Assembly: GCA_031378715.1 (NCBI GenBank) | Contig: JANNEN010000155.1 | Coordinates: 1 to 5,853 of the forward strand | Length of the DNA: 5,853 bases | DNA from: Emticicia sp031378715 | GTDB lineage: Bacteria; Bacteroidota; Bacteroidia; Cytophagales; Spirosomataceae | Direction of reading: 5' to 3' | The notes under the pieces: generated by a model | Seen by the model: only the letters and a program-made list of their open reading frames with translations | What the model was told of the DNA's origin: nothing | Databases searched by the model: none | Part shown: piece by piece, positions 1 to 5,208 of the stretch | Layout of the letters: every line of letters starts with the position of its first letter | Numbering within the stretch: position 1 is the first letter of the stretch | Translations under genes and position numbers: made by a program

Positions 1-60
1 GAAGGGGGAGTTGGTTTAATCGTCAGTGGGGATATTGGCAATGGCGAGAATAACAATAGG
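1..60 (+). other. Possible 3' end of an upstream plus-strand transcription unit
   Basis: This stretch lies just before a plus-strand terminator, so it is probably the end of a gene or RNA that begins left of the window. Frame 2 closes at TAA 17-19 and frame 3 at TAA 51-53, the latter 7 bases before the terminator stem. Frame 1 stays open through the hairpin to 138 and is therefore unlikely. The frame-3 peptide is very rich in tryptophan (WFNRQWGYWQW) and is not recognisable. Neither a protein family nor a known RNA could be assigned. Confidence 0.3.
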
Positions 61-87
61 GACGTTGCACTGCAACGTCTTTTTTTT
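61..87 (+). terminator. Rho-independent terminator, plus strand
   Basis: The arms GACGTTG (61-67) and CAACGTC (73-79) pair perfectly around a 5-base loop and are followed directly by eight T residues (80-87). This is a textbook intrinsic terminator for a transcript entering from the left. There is no A tract before the stem, so it should act mainly on the plus strand. It faces the minus-strand operon, so the two units converge here. Confidence 0.85.
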
Positions 88-237
88 ATAAAGATATTGC
101 ATAATTCCATAATTATTAAATTTCAAAACCAAACGTAAAAATCTTTCATTCCAAATGTTAAGATTTCACACCCCCTCATTTGTATTTTTCCTTGTTTAGC
201 TTTCTCAATATTTCAAAATCAAGTAAATTTGTATTAC
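88..237. other. AT-rich spacer between two convergent terminators
   Basis: About 150 bases very rich in A and T with stops in all frames and no credible gene. It holds isolated matches to the Bacteroidota -7 element TAnnTTTG (plus strand 224-231; minus strand 137-130), but neither has a -33 TTG at a proper distance, so no promoter is called. A 12-base near repeat (TTTCAAAACCAA at 121-132, TTTCAAAATCAA at 211-222) is probably chance. Its place between a phage operon end and an unrelated transcript makes it a candidate for the phage boundary, by inference only. Confidence 0.5.
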
Positions 238-277
238 AAAAAAAACGCTGGACAATCTGATTTAGATTACCCAGCGT
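238..277 (-). terminator. Rho-independent terminator of the tail operon, minus strand
   Basis: Read on the minus strand, a stem of ACGCTGG and CCAGCGT (plus-strand 271-277 and 245-251) is followed by seven more T residues (244-238). An inner stem, AATCT with AGATT (254-258 and 264-268), extends the hairpin above a small asymmetric bulge. It begins 7 bases after the methyltransferase stop codon and so marks the end of the whole minus-strand operon. Confidence 0.9.
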
Positions 278-284
278 GATAAAT

Positions 285-1112
285 TTACTTTTGAATCTGT
301 TGCAGCATTTCTGCTGTTGGTTCGTAGTTCATGGTAAATACTTCTATCTTTTGTTCACCTGCTTTTTTGGAGGCAGATTTGTGCATCTGAAACTCTATCT
401 GATACCAACCATTTTTAGTGGCGTACTGGGATAAAATTTCACTTGGGTAGGTGGTAAGTAAAAACTTCCCACTAAGGTTTTCGACTGTTTGTAACAAACC
501 CTCGAAATCTTCAAGTGTGTAACCTCCGTAGTGTCCCATGTGGGCATTGTAATAGGGCGGGTCAATAAAATGAAAGGTTTCGGGAGTATCGGAGTTTACG
601 AGTACACGAAGTGCATCTCGGCAAAATATTTGCGTGTTCTCTAACCGCTTGATGTAACGATCATCAAACATTTGCTTTTTGTTGCCAAAAGTGGTGGCCA
701 CATTTCGACTACGGCTAAAACCCCAAGTATTGTTGAGTATGTGAAGAAATGTTTGGTGCGACAGCACAAACAATGCCCACGCCCTAAGTATTGAGTTTTG
801 CTCAGTTTCATCTTTACTGAAATACAACGCTCTGGCTTGCTTATATTGCTCCTCAGAGTAGAGCGTTACATCAATTTCTGCTTTCAACTTTACAAAATTG
901 CGTTTAGCTACTTTGTAAAAATTAACAACCTGTTTATTGATGTCATTGATGATTTCAACCCTCACTGGGGCTTTTGCAAAGAAGACAGACCCTCCGCCAA
1001 AAAACGCCTCCGAATAAACCGTGTGTTCGGGAATTAAAGGTAAAATTCTCGGTAGCAACTGTTGCTTACCACCATAATAGCTTATTATGGTTTTTAACTC
1101 ATTTTGATTCAT
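285..1112 (-). CDS. D12-class DNA adenine N6-methyltransferase (Dam-like)
   Basis: A 275-residue SAM-dependent methyltransferase that would methylate adenine N6 in a short DNA site. The order of motifs is that of the D12 (Dam/DpnIIA) family: YYGGK at 12-16 (motif X), EAFFGGGS at 35-42 (motif I, SAM binding), acidic EIINDIN at 53-59 (motif II), FIDPPYY at 182-188 with the catalytic DPPY, and EVFTMNY near 257-263, the usual C-terminal strand. Length is normal for the family, and no domain or catalytic residue looks lost. It is the last gene of the tail operon, 33 bases after the fibre gene and just before the terminator. No restriction enzyme lies beside it, so it looks like a solitary phage methyltransferase, perhaps protecting phage DNA. 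GATC is the commonest target in this family, but the target here cannot be read from sequence alone. The start follows an A-rich stretch (ATAAAA) with no Shine-Dalgarno sequence. Confidence 0.93.
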   Translation of the reverse strand: MNQNELKTIISYYGGKQQLLPRILPLIPEHTVYSEAFFGGGSVFFAKAPVRVEIINDINKQVVNFYKVAKRNFVKLKAEIDVTLYSEEQYKQARALYFSKDETEQNSILRAWALFVLSHQTFLHILNNTWGFSRSRNVATTFGNKKQMFDDRYIKRLENTQIFCRDALRVLVNSDTPETFHFIDPPYYNAHMGHYGGYTLEDFEGLLQTVENLSGKFLLTTYPSEILSQYATKNGWYQIEFQMHKSASKKAGEQKIEVFTMNYEPTAEMLQQIQK

Positions 1113-1145
1113 TTTTATGTTAATTATGTACTGTTTAAACTACTT

Positions 1146-2336
1146 TTAAAATCCTTGTATTCCTGCAACTCTCAATAACCTTTGTACTTCATCAATCCTT
1201 GCATTTACGTTAGCTATCGCAAATCCCTTGGCTGCAAGGTCAAACTCATGAGTATTAATTTCAACCTGTTGCTGATTGTACTTAGTGTACAAATCAGTAG
1301 TCCTGTTGTAAACAGCATCTACTGATGCCTTTACCACATTTTGCTGACCAAATGCGTACCCGCCGAGCATAAACTCAATCTGATTTACTACACCAGCCAC
1401 AACGGTTGAATAAGCATACACGCCAGTTATTCTATTCCAAACCGTTTCGTTTGACCCCCCAGGTCTTCCTATGGTATAATGAGCATCATCGGCACGTGCG
1501 AGTGCAGTAGCCGCTTCATTGCGTGCAGTGTTAGCTGTTGATTGTGCAGTGTTAATTCTTTCATTGTGGCTATCTAATACGTTAGCAACTGAACGTGTGC
1601 CTGTTAAATCCTGAAGCCTCCCGAGCAAATCATCAAATGTATTTTTAATCACTCGGTAGCCCGTCAAGCCATCAAGTAAACTTTCAGCATCGCCTAATCT
1701 TGCGTGATGATTATCCAATGTATTTTTAACCACTCTTTCACCCGACAAATCACGAAGAATCGAAAATAAATCATTAAATGAATTTTGAACCTGCGACTCA
1801 TTGTTCGGAACGCCCAACATCTTGAACTCTAAATTACCAATACGCCCGCCATGATTATCAAATGTATTCCTCACAACCCGCTCCCCGTCCATGTCCCTGA
1901 GTAATGAATAGAACTGACTAATGTGAGCATTGAGTCCGCCTGTATATTCTTGAAAATTCTGAAAAGCTGCAAATACTTCCCCGAGTGTATTAATAATATT
2001 ATCCCCATCACTGTTTGCCAACAGCTGACTCCACATCTCGTTTATGCGGGTTGCAATCAAGCTATTTACATCGGTATACAGATTTGGAAGTTTAGCAAGC
2101 CGAGTCCAAAACTGTATCGCTTGATACGTTCGCAGAGCCGTCATAAAGCGAGTGTGGTCTTCACCAGCCTCAACATCAGTAACCGTTGCCTTTGAAATTG
2201 AAATCAAGAATGCGAGGTCTTCGTCTTTGTGATAAAACGAGGCAAGCAAATCAAAGAAATCCTGCTGCACAGGTTTCTTTTGTGTTTCAAACTTTTGCTC
2301 TAATGCCTCGACTGTTTTCTTTGCTCCCCTTGCCAT
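1146..2336 (-). CDS. Putative tail fibre / baseplate-attached structural protein with internal repeats
   Basis: A 396-residue protein without a domain I can name. Residues 1-130 are mostly helical and hydrophobic-patterned, suited to attachment to the baseplate. Residues about 112-257 carry repeats of the form RVV-K/R-NT-F/L-D-N-H; the best copies start at 153, 201, 228 and 248, with weaker ones at 112 and 181. Residues 258-290 are alanine-rich with heptad spacing (AQSTANTARNEA), typical of a trimeric coiled coil. Residues 291-396 have a glycine-containing segment and end in helices. The architecture and the position after the gpI-like gene and before the operon end are those of a tail fibre or fibre-like connector, but there is no recognisable receptor-binding head or intramolecular chaperone domain. 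The ATG follows the previous stop by 6 bases (CAAAAA). Alternative roles are a baseplate accessory or a fibre stalk whose tip is encoded elsewhere. Confidence 0.65.
   Translation of the reverse strand: MARGAKKTVEALEQKFETQKKPVQQDFFDLLASFYHKDEDLAFLISISKATVTDVEAGEDHTRFMTALRTYQAIQFWTRLAKLPNLYTDVNSLIATRINEMWSQLLANSDGDNIINTLGEVFAAFQNFQEYTGGLNAHISQFYSLLRDMDGERVVRNTFDNHGGRIGNLEFKMLGVPNNESQVQNSFNDLFSILRDLSGERVVKNTLDNHHARLGDAESLLDGLTGYRVIKNTFDDLLGRLQDLTGTRSVANVLDSHNERINTAQSTANTARNEAATALARADDAHYTIGRPGGSNETVWNRITGVYAYSTVVAGVVNQIEFMLGGYAFGQQNVVKASVDAVYNRTTDLYTKYNQQQVEINTHEFDLAAKGFAIANVNARIDEVQRLLRVAGIQGF
1566..1880 (-). repeat. Degenerate in-frame repeats in the fibre gene
   Basis: Repeat cores RVVRNTFDNH (1880-1851), RVVKNTLDNH (1736-1707), RVIKNTFDDL (1655-1626) and RSVANVLDSH (1595-1566) recur, with a weaker SQVQNSFNDL (1796-1767). 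At the DNA level the copies at 1707-1736 and 1626-1655 share an uninterrupted AATGTATTTTTAA and a nearby CACTC. Spacing alternates between 27-28 and 20 residues, giving a 47-48-residue higher-order unit. This fits expansion by duplication of a stalk element. Confidence 0.8.
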
Positions 2337-2342
2337 TTTTTG

Positions 2343-2711
2343 CTATACATTTAAAACTATTTCGTACGTTTTCCCAGCCAACTTAAACCGTTCAACAAAC
2401 TGTTTTATTTCTTCAATTTTAAGCCTCGAAACACTCGGTGGAATCAAAATTGCAAAATCCTGATTTGAGCTATCGGTGATATAAATATACCCCGCTGGAA
2501 GCCCCGCAATACGGTTGCAATTATTTTCCAATACCGCCACTTGTCCCGTCGCTGTTGCGGCTGTTTTCGCCCGCTCCCGATAAGCAGCAAAAGCCACAAA
2601 AAGCGTCCCGATGGGCTTCATTATTGTACGCACCAAAGAAACGCTCTTTGGCTTCCTGCGGTGCAAAGGAATGAGTTGGCGAACGTAGGCTTCGAGGTGT
2701 AAATCGTACAT
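2343..2711 (-). CDS. Small tail protein in the gpI position (LHRRKPK family), function unknown
   Basis: A 122-residue soluble protein, basic in its first half. Visible features are an N-terminal segment with LIPLHRRKPK at 13-22, a helical stretch ending in FAAYRERA (41-48), GQVAVLE at 56-62, and GYIYITDSS at 74-82 followed by IPP and a C-terminal alpha/beta part. From memory this pattern (RKP...YR...GQV..LE...N...YI) recurs in Bacteroidota prophages right after baseplate J; that link is recollection, not a search result. The position between J and the fibre is where phage P2 has gpI, so an adaptor between baseplate and fibre is a reasonable inference. It starts 2 bases after the stop of the 28-residue membrane peptide and ends 6 bases before the fibre start, so it is tightly coupled to both. 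It is shorter than P2 gpI, and homology to gpI is not claimed. Confidence 0.6.
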   Translation of the reverse strand: MYDLHLEAYVRQLIPLHRRKPKSVSLVRTIMKPIGTLFVAFAAYRERAKTAATATGQVAVLENNCNRIAGLPAGYIYITDSSNQDFAILIPPSVSRLKIEEIKQFVERFKLAGKTYEIVLNV

Positions 2712-2713
2712 GA

Positions 2714-2800
2714 TTAAAAAAACAATAAGAGTAAAATCAAACCAATAATCAAACCGATTATCTGAAAAATTGGCGGCTCTGAGTTGCGATTACGACACAT
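2714..2800 (-). CDS. 28-residue single-pass membrane peptide (small ORF)
   Basis: The ATG at 2800 overlaps the last codons of the J-like gene by 11 bases, and the TAA at 2716-2714 lies 2 bases before the ATG of the next gene. The peptide has a short polar start, MCRNRNSEPPIFQ, then a hydrophobic helix, IIGLIIGLILLLLFF, that runs to the end. GxxxG-like glycines (16 and 20) could support helix packing. The arginines and single glutamate before the helix favour an N-in orientation with the C-terminus at or across the membrane. The fit of start and stop to both neighbours, and the fact that it fills an otherwise unexplained 78-base gap, argue that it is real. Holin-like, spanin-like or baseplate-membrane roles are possible, but there is no direct evidence, and it is short for a typical holin. 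Confidence 0.65.
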   Translation of the reverse strand: MCRNRNSEPPIFQIIGLIIGLILLLLFF

Positions 2801-3611
2801 AATTTATGATTGAATTTTGGTCTAAAATCAAGTGTCCCGAAGCTGGGGCATAGAGCCTGCCAAACTCCGTAAATGAGCCGCCATTCAAGTACCAAGACTG
2901 CTGCACAACCGTATCTTTAATCTCGTCTAAAAGTTGCAGTCTATCGGTCAGTTGCGTCCAATAGAATGTACCGTCAAAAGGCAACTCCCGCAAGTATTGA
3001 ACGATGGCATTTTTAACTGGAAAGTCTGTCGGCGAACCAATGCGACTACCGTCAGGATTAAGCATCAAACGATTAATTTGAATCTCAATTTTGAGTCTAA
3101 TCGTATCCGCTCCGAGCGTGACCGTTTCGATCGTTACGCCCGCAAATTTTATCTTTTTGATGTACTCTTTTAGAGCATCGTGTTCATCAATACTAAGCGG
3201 CACGAGTGTATTAACTGGCCCCGATTTAACGGCCTTAATTACTATCTTCGCTCGGCTGTTTCCTCCGAGCGTTTCAGTAGCCGATGCTTGCTTAATTAGC
3301 CGCTTGGTAGCATCAAAATTAGCATAGAAAACCTTATTACTTTCAACATGCAAAAGGTCACCGTACTGAAACTCTTTTACCCGATTAACGTACCATTGTA
3401 GCGTCCCAATTTGCTGGCTCTGAATAGCATAATCGGTTTCGGCTTTAAACTTATCCAAGCCCAATTCGTATGTCCGAACCAAGAACGCAAACATATTTTT
3501 AATCAGCTTCCAAAACGAGTCCGCCGAGTTGCTGTTCAAATCGTTAAGTTCGGGATACTGAGCCTGCTCCGTGTTTATCTCCGTTACTATTTCTTCAAAA
3601 GTCCTTGCCAT
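2790..3611 (-). CDS. Baseplate J-like protein (Mu gp47 / P2 gpJ type)
   Basis: A 273-residue protein that would form the baseplate wedge, joining the hub region to the fibres. Residues 1-85 are helical (FWKLIKNMF, LQWYVNRVKEF). Residues 86-145 form a beta-rich section (VFYANFDATKRL, RAKIVIKAVKSGPVNTL), and 146-235 hold the pattern typical of the J C-terminal domain: IKFAGVTIETVTLGADTIRL, then VKNAIVQYLRELPFDGTFYWTQLTDRL. The C-terminus continues in beta strands. It is shorter than Mu gp47 (roughly 360 residues), a compact version of the family. The start ATG overlaps the preceding stop as TAATG (3609-3613), so it is translationally coupled to the LysM-like gene. It lies downstream of hub, spike and gp25-like genes, which supports the assignment better than any single motif. 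Confidence 0.75.
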   Translation of the reverse strand: MARTFEEIVTEINTEQAQYPELNDLNSNSADSFWKLIKNMFAFLVRTYELGLDKFKAETDYAIQSQQIGTLQWYVNRVKEFQYGDLLHVESNKVFYANFDATKRLIKQASATETLGGNSRAKIVIKAVKSGPVNTLVPLSIDEHDALKEYIKKIKFAGVTIETVTLGADTIRLKIEIQINRLMLNPDGSRIGSPTDFPVKNAIVQYLRELPFDGTFYWTQLTDRLQLLDEIKDTVVQQSWYLNGGSFTEFGRLYAPASGHLILDQNSIINYVS

Positions 3612-4099
3612 TATCTTACAATAAAATTTCGTTCAATATACATAAACCCGATGCCGTCACTCTTATCGTTTGGCTCAATGGTAGCAATGGGCATATAGTC
3701 ACGGAGCAGCGTTTTAAACCTCGGATTAATTGCCTCCGCTTCCACCTTAATCGCTCGCTTTGGCCATAAATACTCGGTGATTCCATCGTAGCCATTTTGC
3801 TCAACAAACCGAAAAACGCCTTCGATATTACCGTGCTTTTCTATCACTACATCAAAGATGCTTTGGTACTCGTCAATCAAGTAATCAGGCGTTTTTAATT
3901 GCTTAAATTCAATCGCTTCTATCGGCACTAATTCAATCCTGGCATCTCGAATATTCAGTACTTGCCCAGCAACAAAACCAGTCCCAATGCCCGCCAAATT
4001 ATTATCCTCAACCAACCAATGCACACCGAGCGGATGCCCGTACAATCGGTTGGCTACGTCGTATAAATCCTCATCAATTTCGATCTTTGTAGTTGCCAT
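3611..4099 (-). CDS. LysM-like baseplate/tail protein with two tandem LysM-like repeats
   Basis: A 162-residue protein. Repeat 1 covers residues 11-51 (DLYDVANRLYG...LVEDN...GQVLNI). Repeat 2 covers 79-119 (QSIFDVVIEKHG...FVEQNG...IKVE), offset by exactly 69 residues with matching D-V, G, G-V, V-E and N positions. The remainder (120-162) is basic and beta-like (LLRDYMPIA). LysM-like modules in contractile tails are found in proteins at the tube/hub interface, such as T4 gp53 and P2 gpX relatives, where they stabilise the baseplate rather than bind peptidoglycan. The ATG at 4099 is preferred; a TTG one codon earlier (4102) is in frame but less likely. The gene overlaps the end of the gp25-like gene by 26 bases, and its own stop overlaps the J start. 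Binding peptidoglycan during injection is an alternative, but not favoured by position. Confidence 0.75.
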   Translation of the reverse strand: MATTKIEIDEDLYDVANRLYGHPLGVHWLVEDNNLAGIGTGFVAGQVLNIRDARIELVPIEAIEFKQLKTPDYLIDEYQSIFDVVIEKHGNIEGVFRFVEQNGYDGITEYLWPKRAIKVEAEAINPRFKTLLRDYMPIATIEPNDKSDGIGFMYIERNFIVR

Positions 4100-4376
4100 C
4101 AATTTTAAGTTTTCCGTCTTCCTGAATATACAAAACTGCTACCGCAAAACCGTCCCGTTCGAGCTCCGTTCGTATTTCACGCATCAGTTCGGTTTCTTGA
4201 ATTTCATCGTTCAAAAACCGTTCAATACCAACCCCCGCCAACGGGTCAAATTTATAGTGTCCCTTGTGAGCCAGCAACAAACCCTGCACGTGCTGATACC
4301 GAGAATCACCGACCACCAAGTCGCCGTTTTCGATTAACAAATCACCATCGCTACCGAAAAGAATATCTTGTGCCAT
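4074..4376 (-). CDS. gp25/gpW-like baseplate wedge protein
   Basis: A 100-residue protein of the family of T4 gp25 and P2 gpW, which forms the base of the wedge and templates sheath assembly. It opens with MAQDILFGSDGDLLIENGD, a DI-L-F/ND-GDL pattern common in this group. It continues through YQHVQGLLLAHKGHYKFDPLAGVGIERFLND (a helix, then a G-bearing turn) to an amphipathic helix, ETELMREIRTELERDGF, and closes with strands (VAVLYIQEDGKLKIDG). The start at 4376 is chosen because it overlaps the stop of the spike gene as TAATG (4374-4378). The reading frame stays open a further 65 codons upstream to 4571, but that part lies inside the spike gene and is not coding. The length matches the family. 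Confidence 0.82.
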   Translation of the reverse strand: MAQDILFGSDGDLLIENGDLVVGDSRYQHVQGLLLAHKGHYKFDPLAGVGIERFLNDEIQETELMREIRTELERDGFAVAVLYIQEDGKLKIDGNYKDRN

Positions 4377-5029
4377 TAGTTCAAAAGATTGTTTAGCTTT
4401 ACTAATTCGGCTGTAATTTGAGCTTTTTGAGCAGGGGATGTAAGCCCCGAACCCACGACGGGATACGGCCCCGCTGTACCAGTAACCGTAACAGTTAAAT
4501 CTCTTAGTATAGATGTTATGCTTTCCAATATACTTTTCAAATTTGCCTGCGAATTTTTCACCGTCAGCCACAACTTCGGCTCAATCATAATCTCAGTTTT
4601 CGATACCGTAATTTTCGACTGATTACCCGCCGTTCCAACCGTGAATATTATATTATCCTTGGTCAAAGCAAACGACGCATCTTTCACCGCTCCACTAATC
4701 CCATTTTTCGTAGCAATAATTAAGGTATCCTTAATCGCAACATTGACCTCATCAACTTCATTATATGCCGCTACGTAATACTCACCCGCTGTTTCGTCAT
4801 CGCCTATCAGTGCAATCAGCACCGAAGATTTTGGCCGTGGTAAAACCCGAATAAACTCCTCGCCCATATCGTTAGCTGCCTTCAATCTAACCCCCGCCAA
4901 CTCCAAACCGTCGGGTAAAACTACCGTGCAAGTAAGTACCTCCACCGACTTCACTACCGCAGGAAAACACGGCACAACCGACTGGCTTAGTCCCTTAAAT
5001 CGCTTTAATATTTCTTCGTGCTGGGTCAT
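4376..5029 (-). CDS. Baseplate spike / assembly protein V-like
   Basis: A 217-residue protein of the gpV / Mu gp45 type that would form the trimeric central spike below the hub. Residues 22-92 fit the N-terminal OB-fold (VVKSVEVLTCTVVLPDG, then VLPRPKSSVLIALIGDDE and EYYVAAYNEVDEV). Residues 95-160 are beta-rich with short repeats of alternating hydrophobic residues (DTLIIATKNG, NIIFTV, TEIMIEPKLWLTV), suited to a trimeric beta-prism. Residues 161-217 are a helix (ANLKSILESITSILRDL), a TVTGTAGP turn and a last helix. No HxH iron-binding apex motif like that of P2 gpV and Mu gp45 is visible, so the tip may be different or supplied by another protein. The ATG overlaps the previous stop as ATGA (5026-5029). 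Confidence 0.8.
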   Translation of the reverse strand: MTQHEEILKRFKGLSQSVVPCFPAVVKSVEVLTCTVVLPDGLELAGVRLKAANDMGEEFIRVLPRPKSSVLIALIGDDETAGEYYVAAYNEVDEVNVAIKDTLIIATKNGISGAVKDASFALTKDNIIFTVGTAGNQSKITVSKTEIMIEPKLWLTVKNSQANLKSILESITSILRDLTVTVTGTAGPYPVVGSGLTSPAQKAQITAELVKLNNLLN

Positions 5030-5208
5030 AGTTTTCTCAATAATCTACCTAAAACATTTACTCTTTTATTAACATGAGGAAAGAAAACAAGCATATTGCC
5101 ATTCTTTCCCCTAACACATTTTTGATTGACGACAACGGCTTCACAAACTTGTTTCTTCAAAACTAAGTCCGTCAGTTTATCGCCCAAATAAATATAAGTT
5201 CTAACCAT
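5026..5208 (-). CDS. Conserved-type small basic protein between hub and spike, unknown function
   Basis: A 60-residue protein with two cysteines (22 and 31). The first half is YIYLGDKLTDLVLKKQVCEAV; the second has VRGKNGNMLVFFPHVNKRVNV and ends in a basic LGRLLRKL. The charge and the CxxG/NGNMLV segment suggest a small beta-barrel or adaptor. It starts with a TAATG overlap to the hub gene and ends with an ATGA overlap to the spike gene, so it should be made with both. From memory, Bacteroidota prophages often keep a small ORF of this look at this place; that is unverified. A hub-spike adaptor or assembly chaperone is a guess from position alone. Confidence 0.6.
   Translation of the reverse strand: MVRTYIYLGDKLTDLVLKKQVCEAVVVNQKCVRGKNGNMLVFFPHVNKRVNVLGRLLRKL

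Noticed and set aside
1..110. Minus-strand reading frame from an ATG at 110 open to the left edge
   Set aside because: It would translate the terminator hairpin and its A tract and gives a low-complexity proline/serine-rich sequence with no family resemblance.
121..222. TTTCAAAACCAA / TTTCAAAATCAA pair as an att site or operator
   Set aside because: Twelve bases with one mismatch in very AT-rich DNA is easily chance, and nothing else supports it.
130..231. Bacteroidota-type promoter from TAnnTTTG matches
   Set aside because: The -7-like boxes at 224-231 and 137-130 lack a properly spaced -33 element, and such matches are frequent in AT-rich DNA.
798..1037. Plus-strand reading frames opposite the methyltransferase, fibre, J-like and hub genes
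   Set aside because: They mirror conserved minus-strand genes, lack recognisable domains and have no promoter or operon context.
1566..1880. CRISPR-like spaced repeats
   Set aside because: Copies are in frame with a protein, degenerate and unevenly spaced; they encode the fibre repeat.
1146..2336. Diversity-generating retroelement target in the fibre gene
   Set aside because: No reverse transcriptase, template repeat or C-type-lectin-like C-terminus is visible in the window.
4100..4102. TTG as start of the LysM-like protein
   Set aside because: An ATG follows directly at 4099 and adds no fewer conserved residues; ATG is the simpler choice.
4377..4571. N-terminal 65-codon extension of the gp25-like reading frame
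   Set aside because: It lies wholly inside the spike gene in another frame, and the ATG at 4376 forms a TAATG overlap and gives the family's normal length and N-terminus.
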